Source of the DNA: Chaenocephalus aceratus
Lineage: Eukaryota > Chordata > Actinopteri > Perciformes > Channichthyidae
Assembly (NCBI GenBank): GCA_023974075.1
Contig: JAMFTG010000059.1
Span: forward strand, 456,536-520,535
Length of the DNA: 64,000 nucleotides
Direction: 5' to 3'
Shown: positions 1 to 11,011 of the stretch, in pieces
Numbering within the stretch: the stretch's first letter is position 1
How the letters are laid out: each line of letters begins with the position of its first letter
Translations under genes and position numbers: made by a program
Notes under the pieces: model-generated
What the model saw: only the letters and a program-made list of their open reading frames with translations
Told to the model about the DNA's origin: nothing
The model's database searches: none

Positions 1-850
1 ATTTTGGCTAATTAGCAAGAAATGCAATGTGTACAGTTTGTAACGCAAAAAACAGCGATATATTATATATATATATATATTTATAAAGGGAGACATTCAT
101 ATTTTCAGCATATATACAATGGCCTCATTGCGTTTTATTAATAGTTTAAAGTCCTTTTCTTCCCACATCGTGCAACAACCGTTGGAAAGTTGAATAACTT
201 AGGATGATAAAAAGTATAACTCCAACAACACCTCAGTTGTCAGCAATGTGTGTAGTTTCATGGTTTTTTTAAAAAGCTCAGTTATTGACTTCTTTGTGCA
301 AATTGCGCCACGATGCCTTCTGAACGGAGGAATGTGTGCTGCATGGAGGATACCACATGTAACATTTTTGACAGCTTTACTAAGTTTGTTCTGTTAAATA
401 CATTTTTCACATGTCATTTCATATGTTTATCACAATGTGTCAAGACGGATGCAGTAACTTGAGGACTCTGTAAACCTGTATGGTGGACCATCCTGGATTG
501 GAGCCTGTGTGCCTAAATGTGTTCTCCTGCAGAATGCGTTGAAATATTTACAGAGCTGAACATGGTGGACTACAGTGAGGCAAATAGAGCAGTGAGTGGT
601 TTTGTTTGTTTTGACTGAAATTGTAAAACGAATGCTAATATTGTCATGGAAATAAATACTGGTTGTATATGGCTTTATGCAATCTATCATTCTGTCATTG
701 TACATGTACTATTATATACTACACAGCATGGCATAAACACACCCATGTGTACGACAAAAAGGTCCACACACACAACCTTATGCTTTGTGAAATCAGAATA
801 TTCTTTACCCATCCAAACATGAATAATTCACGACACATTTGATATCAACT
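1..850. other. AT-rich sequence with no recognised gene
   Basis: No coding exon, RNA gene or clear element was recognised. A short TA microsatellite lies near 60-80. The open frame on the minus strand around 430-705 has no recognisable domain and is probably chance. Confidence 0.4.
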
Positions 851-1676
851 CGGAACTTTATTGTCAAAATCAACGGTTAAAAAAACCCATAAAAAAAACC
901 TAAATGTAGCCTACTTGTATTTTGTAATAAATGACACTAAATATTTTTACAGAAGTTTTGTGAGCTGGTGCTGGGGCTTCCTTGGACGCAGGATCAGAGT
1001 GGTGATTCCGGCCTGCGTTGTCCTCAGGATACACAGGGAGTTTCCTGATCCGTGAAATGTCGATGTTGGGTTCAGACAGCAGCCAAATTGAACCGTGTAG
1101 CATTACCCGGCGATGACCTCCTCCCTGTCAGGTCGCTCATAATGGTGCAGGGTCCACAAAGACTTGGTCGAAGATGAGGTCCATCAAGTTGGCCACGTTG
1201 GGCTGTGCAATGGTAAAAAAAGCACAACAAAAAATGTGGTTTAGATTAGTATATGCATGTAAAAAACTGAACTTCTTTCTAATTTTATATTTGTAAATAG
1301 TGTTGTATAATAAATATTTTTAAACACTTACGGAATGTGGGGTCAGTCTTTACTGGTTTTGCTCTGCATTCTCCCTTCCTGGCCTTTGGGAACTGCAGTT
1401 TATACAGAGGGTTTCCAGTGGATTGTAGTGGCTTGTGCACGCTCAGCGTTTTCATTGTAGTGCAGGGCTGGCCAGGGTAAAGTCTTTCATTTCCGCCATG
1501 ATAAAAAAAAATGGAAATAATAGTAAAGGATGTACAAATTGTCACTAATTAGTAAGTATGTGAGTGCTGGCCTGTAAAGAAGAACAAATAGTTAGAACAA
1601 AATCATCTCAATTTAGTATTCAGGATGAAAAATACTATTTGGATAAATATAGTCTGAAATCCCAAAAGATGGGGCT

Positions 1677-1760
1677 AACTCTATTAGCAAAACTCTCTAT
1701 TTAGAAAAACTCTCTATTTAGCAAAGCTCTCTATTTATCAAAGCTCTTTGCTTAGCCTTT
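1677..1760. repeat. Short imperfect tandem repeat, about 20-bp unit
   Basis: About four copies of a unit resembling CTCTCTATTTAGCAAAG lie in the putative intron of the THAP relic. Confidence 0.6.
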
Positions 1761-2033
1761 TTCCAATCTCAGTTAGTTTTGAACCGTAACGTGCATGCTG
1801 TGTTTCTGACTCAATACAGATGATGTGTTGGAGAGGGGCTGAGCTCAGTAGACTGACTGTAATGAGTGCTAGCCACTAATTAGCCTGTTGCTAGAGGTAA
1901 GGCCTTGTCAACAACAACAGACCAACGGGGCTTTAGCTCAGTTTTACTCGTGGTGTGTGTCCCCTCGCATACATACACAGTGTTGTATCCTAACACACCC
2001 CCATTTATATTCATGTGCGCAAACAAGTAAACA

Positions 2034-2275
2034 CACAAAGCTTTTACATATAACGCTGCAAAACACGGCATGTCTCATTAGCGTAGCTTAGCTTACAGAT
2101 CGATGATATCTGATCGTTCTTACAGACTACAATCACAAAAGCTTTTACATATAACGCTGGAAAAAACGGCATGTCTCATTAGCGTAGCGTAGCTTAGCTT
2201 ACAGATCGCTGATATCTGATCGTTCTTACAGACTACAATCACAAAAGCTTTTACATATAACGCTGGAAAAAAACG
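2034..2275. repeat. Tandem duplication of a 101-106-bp segment, about 2.3 copies
   Basis: The motif ACAAAAGCTTTTACATATAA recurs near 2034, 2134 and 2240. The intervening sequence, including the GATATCTGATCGTTCTTACA stretch, is also repeated. It lies in the putative intron of the THAP relic. Confidence 0.75.
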
Positions 2276-2630
2276 GCACTTGCCTACAGAAGATTACGTT
2301 TGTTATTAAACTTACTCAATATGATTTTAGAGGATACAAAATACTAATAAATAGGAGAATAAATACTTGTGTTATCGCCTAGGGCGTGGCTTTACAGCCT
2401 TCACACAGATCGCCATTACGGCAGTAGGTCTGAACATGTTAGCAAATGCCTGATAATTCAAATAAAAGACAAAGCAAAGACTGCGGAGCGTACAAAATAA
2501 AATGTTACAAAAACATATAAACACCTAACAGATTACTATTTGGGTTTGAGGCGACATTGATACGGCGAAGCTACATGCTACAAGCTAGAGATAGCTTTAT
2601 CAGGAAAAACACCGCTAAATAAAAACTTAC

Positions 2631-2927
2631 AGCTTCAAAATTGGATGTGTCCTCACTGGCCTGGTCCCGGATGGTTGGTATTGATCCCGGGTTTAGCATT
2701 ACTTTGGAGGCATATCCGTGTTGGACTTGAGACAAGTTCATAAACATGTCCGTCGTAAAATGTTTGGAACACACAAACAGAAATCTGCCGTGGTCTTCTG
2801 GCACATGTCCCTTGTAAATGAAGTCTAGCCACAGATTCATTTCTTTTTCCACTGATGGCATTGCATGCAGTCCCCTGTCCCGAGTCTTGCAGCCAACAAC
2901 AGCACAACGTTTAACTGGCTTAGACAT
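2631..2927 (-). CDS. THAP zinc-finger exon (first coding exon of the minus-strand relic)
   Basis: This exon is 99 codons from the ATG at 2927-2925 to a GTAAGT donor. It is open throughout and carries all the zinc-ligand spacings expected of a THAP domain: C-x4-C, a central W, and C-x2-H-F. I chose this ATG, rather than one eight codons upstream, because THAP domains usually begin within a few residues of the protein start. The first Cys falls at residue 7 with this start. Later exons are broken, so a full protein is unlikely. Confidence 0.6.
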
Positions 2928-3713
2928 CCTGGCAAGAGCAGGCAAAAACACAGATGTGACTGGGGTGTTGATTATTTAGCCTGCCGATAGCCTATATGCG
3001 AATGAGAGGTTTGGCAATGCACGTGGCCGTGGCTCATTCCCCTGATAGGTGGAGAGTTGACCAATAAGCGGAGCACTTCTTTGTGACGTAGAAAAGTATT
3101 GGAATCTGGATCCGTTTTTTCAGATCCGTTGTAGCCCCTTTTTTAGAGATTTGGCGAAGGAGGAAAATAGAGAGGGTTGTGTTTTCTGACACTTGGTGAG
3201 TTCCCTGGAACACCGGGGACACATATTCATGTATAAAAGACGTACAAAGGTGCATTTTGCATGATAGGTCCCCTTTAAAGGGAGGGAATCCTCATGACAC
3301 GCATTTTTAAATAATTATAATCCGATAAAACAGACCAGTCTCTACCAGTCTTTTTTTTTTTTTTTATCCGATGACGTTATCAGTGATTTTAAGCTGATTA
3401 ATTACCGAAATAACATCAACCCTGTGGGCGGCGCCATTTTGACGAGTCAAATGACTTATTTTACCGGAAGTGACGTGAACTATGCGTTGACGTATGTGCT
3501 TTGTTCATGTTGTTTACTCTAGTTACTCTCACAATTCTATTGAAATATGCCTCATTGTATCGCAAAACATTGCCACAATTCGGATAGGAACAATCCACGG
3601 AATGCTCGGTTCCATCTATTGCCAACGGGTAAGCGAAGGAAGTACGTTCGGAGGCAGTGGCTAGCGAAATGTGCTCGGCCCGAACCGAAAGATCCACAGG
3701 CGCATGTATGCAG

Positions 3714-5041
3714 TAGGGCTGCAACAAACGACTAATTTGATAATCGATTAATCTATCGATTAATGAAACGATTAATCGACTATTCGGACTATTACTGTAT
3801 GCCTTGCACAATTTCTCAAACGCTCTTATTTAGCCATCAACTTTTAGATTTAGCTTGAGGTTGTTTTAGGCATGTGGAAACTAACAATGAAGACAATAAA
3901 GATGAATACTTGATTCCAAAATACATACATTATTGAAATAACTTAAATTGTGAACAAAACTAACATTGCTTTTTATTCAAATTCAATAAATAATATTTCA
4001 CATCAAAAGAAACAACAGTGTTTTAACAAATCGTATTAAATAATCTGATGACAGAACTGTAAACAGAATAGCTAAAACTTTAACAAACTAAATAATAATA
4101 ATATATATATTTTATAGCGCCTTTCAGGAAACCCAAGGTCGCTTTACAAGTCGGGTAGGGGGGGGGAGTAGGGGAAAAAAGGCAGACGGGGTGGGGGGGG
4201 GAAGTAGCGGAAAAATAAACCTATTAAACTAACTATACAGTGGGGAAAGCCTCGGTAAAAGGTGCGTTTTGAGGGCTTTTTTGAAAATGTCCAGGGTTGG
4301 GGCGCTGCGGATTTCGGGGGGGAGAGAGTTCCAGAGGGTGGGGGATGCCACACTGAAGGCTCTGTCACCAAAGTCCGCAAATAACTCTGTTACCTCTAAT
4401 CATTACGTTTGTATAATGTAGTTAGCTCCGTGTGTTGCTGCTAGCATGCATAACACCTGACGTGGAAACGTTACTCGTGGACGGGGCTACAGAGCTGCTA
4501 GAAAGACAGTCGAACCCGGTGCATTCCTCCGTCTGGATGTGGAGCACTTTTGCTAAATGTTTAGACAAATAGCTCGTGTTACCGCCCTTACATGCTAAAC
4601 TCTTATTCCACTTTTGGCAACGAGCATTCTCCACATCGAGACGGGTAAAGTTTAACCACCTGGGAGCGCGTTCTCTCCGCCATCTCCCACGTGTGTGTGT
4701 TGCTGCATGTAGCAGCTGCCCGTGTGTAAACTGCCCCGCCCCCTCGCAAGCAGGCGGGGAGAGAAAGATCGAAAATACATCAAAGACGCATTTGTTTGTC
4801 TTTTTGCATATTAGAAACGAGTTGGCGACACTAAGACTGCGATATAATGTCTTTGAAGCAATAATACATGACATATATTTTTTAAATGTCTCCAGTACCG
4901 ATAAAAAGACCAATAAAGTTGGAGCTTAACGGGCGTAAAACACACGTGATGACGTCACCAACGAATCGACGACTGAATTAGTTGGCAACTAATTTGGTAA
5001 TCGATTTTAATCGATTAAGTCGATTAGTTGTTGCACCCCTA
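3714..5041. mobile_element. hAT transposon, 1328 bp, inserted in the THAP exon
   Basis: The terminal inverted repeats are TAGGGCTGCAACAAACGAC at the left and, read inward on the other strand, TAGGGGTGCAACAACTAATC at the right. Both are followed by repeated ATCGATTA motifs. A perfect 8-bp target duplication, GTATGCAG, flanks the element, which is diagnostic for hAT. It contains a G-rich block resembling a dispersed fish repeat (about 4084-4380) and a decayed BED-finger transposase fragment on the minus strand. Confidence 0.88.
4422..4670 (-). pseudogene. BED-finger hAT transposase N-terminal fragment (ZBED-like)
   Basis: Inside the hAT, the minus strand encodes a segment with an upstream aromatic residue (RWLNFTRL), then NARCQKW, CKGGNTSYLSKHLAKVLH, and a Ser-rich tail. 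This follows the BED pattern of W, C-x2-C, a GGT-S-L block and H-x-H. The second Cys of the first pair is replaced by Trp, which should spoil zinc binding. No DDE catalytic core or dimerisation domain follows, so the element would depend on a transposase supplied elsewhere. The frame extends upstream to 4913, but that part has no recognised domain. Confidence 0.6.
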
Positions 5042-5169
5042 GTATGCAGCGAACATTTCAAGTTTCCGGACGACTACTCTGAGAGTATGATGAAACATAA
5101 AATGGGATTTATTAATCAACCATTACTTAATGGGGATGCAGTGCACTGCCAATGCCAGCCAGCGTAAGC

Positions 5170-6480
5170 ACATTACGCAGCAGACTTTACTTATTGTTTA
5201 CTACGTAAGGAAGCAGGAATTGCAGGACCCAGAGCGCACGGAGCACAGAGCGGACAGCAGATAACGGAATTGCAGTTTTATTGCTTATAGATTATCAGAA
5301 CATTTCAAAGGGGACACAGCCCCATTGGATATTAACCTATGGATTAACTACATCATCGTTTTTATCGTTGTAATGCCATTGAAGACCAGTTTAGACCAGA
5401 CAAAGACCAAGGTAAGCCATGTTAGCCTAGCGCATGTTAGTACCTAGCGCCACTTGTTTTGATGTACGTTTTTGTTGATAACGTCACGAGTTTGTATCTT
5501 TCAGTGTTGAGGTGGGCACCGTTAGATTCTGTGTCTTTACGATCATAAACGATGTGTTGGATGTGCAGCTAGGATAAGTAATAAGGGATCTAGGAGTGAT
5601 TTTCGGTGCAGTAATAGGTTAGCATTTTTCGCTCGGGGCTAATTCAGAGGCTCAGGTTAGCATTGTGTGGTTTTTTTTTTGAAAAAAATGAAAAAGATCA
5701 GTTAAATTAGTTTTTTTTCCGTTATATGGATATCAAATATTCATAGTTTAAAATATTAAGGTTCCTTAGACGTTGTTTCCTGCAAATGACGCGATTTCGG
5801 CCCCGGAACCGGGTCCGTGGGGCTTAAGAGGATAACAGAGTAGCCTATGTTTTTATTTTTTTTACAGTTGTATTTGGATGAAATGAATACCTATAGTGAT
5901 AATTCAAAGTAAGTCCACCTGGACTTTATTTTTCTAAACTTCTTCCTCGGCTGACGAGTCCGAACTCAAATACTCCGCTATGTTTTCGTCATGTGTTTAC
6001 AAAGTGAACGCATAGATGACGTCACGACCCTGTTTTCGGATCATGTGACGACTGTAAATGGCCAAACTGGCAGCTGCCTGACGGAATATACAGGTTTTGA
6101 TAAAAAAGAGCTAAAAAAATCATTATTTACCGGGGAATATCGCTGATTTCTTCAGGGTATGGTTTAAACATAATGTTTCACTAAATACTGAAGTTTTGAT
6201 TAACTATCTAATGACTGGAGCCTTCCTTTAATCACTGATCATATTCATTGGATTTATGTAACAGTAAGACAGAGAATGTAAGTGTGCACCCACATGCACT
6301 ATTTTGTTTTTATAATGCTGTTGTAAATACTCCCTTTTTAACAGAAGGCTGTTGCTAGAAGCTGCAGCTAGACTGCTGAAGTATTAGTTTTTTGTTTTTG
6401 AGGATGGAGCAATTTCACACACAGATATAGGGAGGCTAGACCTACAGTTGATTTATTATGGTTTATAATTTAATGTCAAG
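5170..6480. other. Non-coding sequence, probably old interspersed repeat
   Basis: No convincing exon was found. A GTAAGCC donor-like site near 5412 follows a short open stretch, which might be part of the disrupted THAP gene. The segment about 5790-6235 resembles degenerate interspersed sequence. Confidence 0.35.
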
Positions 6481-6495
6481 AAGAAGAAGAAAAAG

Positions 6496-6740
6496 ATGGC
6501 TGAACTGTTCAGTGTCGATCCTGCGGAGATGGAGGTTATAAATCTCCAAAATCATGTTCAGCTTAAGTCTCAGCAAAACTCAGAACATTTCTGGAGCCTT
6601 GTTGACCCAGAAAACTATAAGAACATTCACCAAGCAGCACAAACACGTCTGCTTTATGTGGTTCTGTTCTGCAGACCTTTGTGAAGCAGCTTTTTCTAAA
6701 TGTCATGAAATCTAAATACAGAACAAGACTGATCAACATT
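6496..6740 (+). pseudogene. hAT dimerisation-domain fragment (ZBED5/SCAND3-like)
   Basis: The frame begins MAELFSVDPAEMEVINLQNH and reaches HFWSLVDPENYKNIHQAAQ. This matches the FW-x-L-V-x(4-6)-Y-x-x-L start of the C-terminal dimerisation domain in hAT-derived fish and mammalian proteins. After a frame change, CEAAFS and then MKSKYRTRLI follow, which are the next conserved pieces of that domain. The segment between is shortened and the frame is broken. It could be the tail of a separate hAT or of a domesticated hAT-like gene. Confidence 0.5.
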
Positions 6741-7015
6741 TAAATGACTCTTGAGTGAACCTAAGTGGGTCCAGCACACACCTGTATGGTGGACTCCATG
6801 CGGCGCCTTTCATCTCACGGACTGTACAAACGAGTGAATGCACTTATTTGACCATACGTGCATTCACTGCTCGTCAGGTGGTGGTTAAGGACATGTATGT
6901 GAATGTTCAGTGACTTACTCAGGCCTACAGGCCTGAATAATATGTGGGACATTTTCGTTTTCTTGGACCTCGATGTGAAGTTAAGATTTCACACGTGTAC
7001 AAAAGTATAGCTTAA

Positions 7016-7396
7016 AGGTGGGGTAGGTAAGTTTCAGAAACCGGCTCGAGATACACTTTTTGTTATATTCCATGGAATGCTCTTAACATCCCGATAGCAA
7101 TGAATATCTGAAGTGCTTTGACAAAAAATCCATAAAAAAACGTCATCTGTAGAAGCCGTAATACTGTAAAAAGTACAACCAATCCGTTTAGCTGGGCCGG
7201 CTAAACGGATTGGATGGCCTACCTGCCTGTCAGCCTTCCATCGGGGCACAAACTTCTCTCGTGCCCTCATTGGTCATGTGTGCGTTCGTGTGTGTTGGAG
7301 GAGGGGCTCTGTGAGGAAGTGGCAGATTTTCTCCGGTTGTGTATTTTCAAATTCTAGCGATCTCGAGCCGGTTTCTCAAACTTACCCACCCCACCT
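7016..7396. mobile_element. MITE, 381 bp, TTAA-flanked (copy 1 of 3)
   Basis: The termini are long inverted repeats starting AGGTGGGGTAGGTAAGTTTC and ending in the matching ACCCCACCT. TTAA flanks both sides (7012-7015 and 7397-7400). The same element recurs at 21690-22151 and 60195-60675. This copy also contains a nearly perfect internal palindrome at 7179-7213 around the arm AATCCGTTTAGC. A TTAA duplication suggests piggyBac-like mobilisation, but the TIR is not one I can assign. Confidence 0.75.
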
Positions 7397-7400
7397 TTAA

Positions 7401-8701
7401 TTCAACTGATGAGGGCTATGTGAATAAATGTAAGCGATGTGATGCAAGTAGCTCTTGGCCACTCTTAGCTCTCAGATGAAGAAAGGTTGGAGACCCCTGA
7501 TATAGATCAATAGAATATCTACCGATTACACAACATAACATATACTGTACTAAATAAATTAGAATACTACAGAAACACAGACATCGAGTACTATAAACAT
7601 TTAAAAAATGTGCAAAGTAGCTTTTTTAATTACATCTCAGGTCCTGTAAGGTAGTGTACGTCAGTGGTGTTCCTACGTGTTTGTAGGGTAGACATGTGTG
7701 CATACCAGCAGCTACGTGCACATCCTGTTGGGATAGCTGGGTGTAAACCTGTTATCGCCCGCAGAATGACAGACAGCTCATTGGAGATGTTTTCTTTAGC
7801 TGGAAGCGGCAGCAGTGGGAGTCTGCTCTGTGTGTGCCTGACGAGACAGGCTGTGTTTTAAGGTGTTTGGAAATAAGAAGCCGGTTACAGGGACACACAC
7901 AAACTTATCAAAAACATTTCCAGGACAAGATAAGAGAGAGCCGAGCTGTAGTCCATTGCAGCTGAACTTCAGGGGGAAACTTCCTCCTCGCTTCTTGTTG
8001 GGAGAAACACGCTCAATGTTTCAGTTTGTTTGGGCATTTGACTCCCTGGAGGTCTAATTTAGAACGGAGTGATCTGATTGGCCCGACTTCCCGGGAGTTT
8101 CTCTCGTGGGAAACGCCGCCGAGGGCACGACTTGAGTCGGAATCGTAAGACGCAGAGACAAATTATGCTTCTTTAAAAGAGGAGAAGTTCTTCTTATCTT
8201 TTTTTCCTCCGAACTCAGATCCGCGGTGTTCCTCCTCTCCGGCCCGAGACATTTCCTCGGAGCATACTCTCCATTTCTTCCATTAAGATGTTACAGTAAG
8301 ACTTTCTACATGTCCATATTTGACAACGAGGGTCATGCAAAGTTAATTTCCTGAGCATGCCTTCTTCCAACCGCTGCACATTGACCAAGTATAGATACAA
8401 TGGGAACTATTTTCTTCAATGCACATCTGCACACATGGCTATTTGCAGGCATGTCTCACTCTTTTTAAACAGAAACTTGTGAAACATAAAGGCTGTGACT
8501 TCAAATCTACACTAATCTGCACTTTCATATTAATGCAAATATTTCTGAACGTGCCAAATATACAAACGCCATTAATGTTGCTTTTTGTAAAACCTTCATA
8601 CAGCATGTAAACATATTCAGTAGTACGTTCAAACAGCATGCATACTCTTTATTGAATCACTCATCCGTCTTTTAATGCTGTAACATTAATCTTTGACTTA
8701 T
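7401..8701. other. Non-coding sequence, no recognised element
   Basis: Short open frames exist, but none has a recognisable domain, splice context or repeat relationship within the window. Confidence 0.35.
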
Positions 8702-8709
8702 GTTAGCAC

Positions 8710-9431
8710 CAGTGGCGGCCATACAGTGGGGCTCAAGTCAGTTTGCAGTGTAATTACATACACGCTCTATCGCCCCCTTGACAGTGAAACGCCACGCGTG
8801 AGGTTTAGATTATTCCCTGTCTCAATCAGAATGGAACTGTATGAAATAAAAAGGGATCCCTGTGAACGTGACGTATGTAGCACACGTTGAAGATCCGATG
8901 GGGATACTGATGGCGGTTCCGATCGATCTCTTCGGTAAGGCATGACGCAGACCCAACGTTTCGTTGCTCTGATTGGCTGCAGGTCTGTTCAAATTGCATT
9001 CGGAGGCATTTTGATCTGACCGATATTATAACGCCAGAGAATTTCCACACCTTAAGTGAATAAAACTCCCCCACTACTTAGACTATTCCTTGCACCCCTC
9101 TAACATAAGCCCGAATGGTCTCAACCATATTGCGTCAGGAACGTGCACTTGTTGTTACAGCAGGATCAGTTTGTGTGTTGTGGACACGACACGTATATTT
9201 TCGCAATCCGTGTTTTCAACATTTAGCATTTTGCTTATTATTTAATTGACTTACTTTAACATCACTTTTCATGGTGGGGCTAAGCCATTTATTGGCATGG
9301 CTGTAGCGCTAGCCATACCCCAGCCATACCCCAGCCATACCCCAGCATCCCCAGCCATACCCCAGCCATACCCCAGCCATACCCCAGTCATACCCCAGCC
9401 ATACCCCAGCCATACCCTGGCGCCGCCACTG
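8710..9431. mobile_element. hAT non-autonomous element, 722 bp
   Basis: The ends are CAGTGGCGGC and its inverted match GCCGCCACTG. A perfect 8-bp target duplication GTTAGCAC lies at 8702-8709 and 9432-9439. The right end is related to the sequence starting at 27399 in the left arm. No transposase domain was recognised inside. Confidence 0.88.
9314..9420. repeat. 11-bp minisatellite inside the hAT
   Basis: About nine copies of CCCCAGCCATA lie next to the right terminal repeat. The related element at 27399 has only about one copy, so the array expanded inside this element. Confidence 0.85.
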
Positions 9432-9439
9432 GTTAGCAC

Positions 9440-10408
9440 AGATATTACCACTCTTCTGTTGCTTTATTCTTGGTCATATTTGAGTTGTCTGTGTTGCAGT
9501 GTCCTGCAGGGTTAGTAAGGGTTACTTTACTAATGTAATCCATTACAATTACTAGATGTAAAAGCAAGTCATTAGTAATGTTATCTGAGCATCAAAATGT
9601 AAACGTAATGAAACCGTAAGTGTCTTAGGTAAGACAGCAGCAGAACAATGTGACGTTAGAAATGAAAGATATTTAGGATCAGAAGGATTTTATTTTAGGA
9701 AAACCTGCAGATTCAAGCAGCAGCCTGTACACCAACACTGAAACACATGAGCACAGACCACAGTTTAAAAAAGCAACATGAAATCTGAGCTGTCAGAAAT
9801 GCTGGAGTTTTAGTTTAATACACACCGCTAAGCTCCACACATTCATTTTATGAACATAGAGGTTCACCTGCTGAATTAAAAACAGAACACATGAAGCAAA
9901 GAAAGTGAAAACCATGACGCAGATTCAGGCAGTAGGCGTATAGATGCACACTTAAAGTATTATCCTACAGAACAGTACAGCTGACAGAGAAGAGAGATAA
10001 AAGCTGATCCACTCAGAATTGAAGAAAGTAGGAGTTATATACAAATTCAGACATTTAAAAAAAGCGAGATTTTTGAGAAGAAGTGAGGAATTTAGAAAAA
10101 CAACAACAATTGAGATTTCTGTACAAAGGTTTGAATTATGGAACAATTTGAGAAATAGTCAGGATAATCACAAGGGGAAACAAATCTGGATTCTGAGGAT
10201 ATTTAAAAAAGAGATCGGGCAAGTGTAAATGAAGCAGATTTCAGGCAGTAGGCGTAAAGTATTATCCTACAGCACAGCTCACAGAGAAGAGATAACATCT
10301 GATCTTAACAACACTAGATGAACTTTTTAGGTTTTTAGTAACATTGTAAGTTGGAAGTCCCCAATTTTTTAAATGTAAGAGCAATCTAATTTTGTTTTAG
10401 GCAACTGT
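9440..10408. other. Interspersed-repeat-like sequence with an internal diverged duplication
   Basis: A segment containing CAGGCAGTAGGCGTA and AGTATTATCCTACAG appears near 9927-10010 and again near 10240-10300. The GGTTACTTTACTAATGTAAT stretch at about 9510 resembles the termini of common fish MITEs. No gene was recognised. Confidence 0.35.
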
Positions 10409-10410
10409 AA

Positions 10411-10968
10411 TAGATAGATAGATGGATAGATAGATAGATAGATGGATAGATGGATAGATAGATAGATGGATGGATGGATGGATGGATGGATAGATAGATG
10501 GATGGATGGATAGATAGATGGATGGATGGATGGATGGATGGATAGAGGATGGATGATGGATATCGATAGATAGATGGATAGATGGATAGATGATACTATG
10601 GATGGATGGCTGGATGGATGGCTAGATATGGATGGCTGGATAGATAGATGGAGCTGGATGGATGGATGGCTGGATGGATAGTATAGCTAGATAGATGGAT
10701 GATAGATGGATAGATAGCTAGATAGATAGCTAGATAGATGGTAGCGGCTATAGATGGCTCGCTCTAGCTAGATCGATAGATGATGCTAATGGAGTAGCTG
10801 ATGGCTGGATGGATGGCTGGATGGCTGATGGCTGGCTGCTGCTGGCTGGCTGGCTCGCTCGCTGGCTGGCTGGCTGGCGGCTGGCTATCGCTATGGCTGG
10901 CTGCTCGCTCGCTCGCTGGATGGCTGGCTAGCTGGCTGGCTCGCTGGCTGGCTGGCTGGCTCGCTCGA

Positions 10969-11011
<43 letters not shown>

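Larger units (their letters stand above)
857..2927 (-). pseudogene. Decayed THAP-domain gene copy, three exon-like blocks on the minus strand
   Basis: The block at 2927-2631 encodes a THAP-type zinc finger: a C-x4-C pair near the start (CAVVGC), a central Trp, and C-x2-H followed by Phe (CSKHF). It ends at a good GTAAGT donor (GT at 2630-2629) in phase 0. A second exon-like block, about 1467-1332, reads MKTLSVHKPLQSTGNPLYK onward and ends at a GTAAGTG donor. A terminal block starts after a polypyrimidine-CAG acceptor at 1203 and reads PNVANLMDLIFDQVFVDPA. In a shifted frame it continues HHYERPDREEVIAG, then stops. This tail resembles the C-terminus of multicopy fish THAP proteins as I recall it. 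An AATAAA polyA signal lies at 862-857. The frame break between the two C-terminal motifs and the missing stretch between them make this a pseudogene. Exon 2 joins the conserved exon 3 frame poorly, so the middle boundary is tentative. THAP domains bind DNA, but no function is claimed here. Confidence 0.6.
3547..5163 (+). pseudogene. THAP-domain exon split by a hAT insertion
   Basis: The first piece (3547-3713) starts with ATG and encodes the N-terminal half of a THAP finger: C-x4-C (CIAKHC), a basic stretch, and RQWL. It ends in ...HVCS, the start of the C-x2-H pair. The second piece (5042-5163) resumes inside the same codon run with CSEHFKFPDDY and reaches LLNGDAV, the position of the usual AVP box. 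It is followed by a possible GTAAGC donor at 5164. The two pieces share the 8-bp sequence GTATGCAG (3706-3713 and 5042-5049) with a hAT element between them, so the break is a simple transposon insertion. The start lies about 620 bp from, and divergent to, the minus-strand THAP relic. No later exons were recognised. As it stands, the frame runs into a stop just inside the transposon. Confidence 0.7.

Noticed and set aside
8419..8639. Short frames on both strands, as possible small genes
   Set aside because: They have no domain, splice or conservation evidence, and their length is expected by chance.
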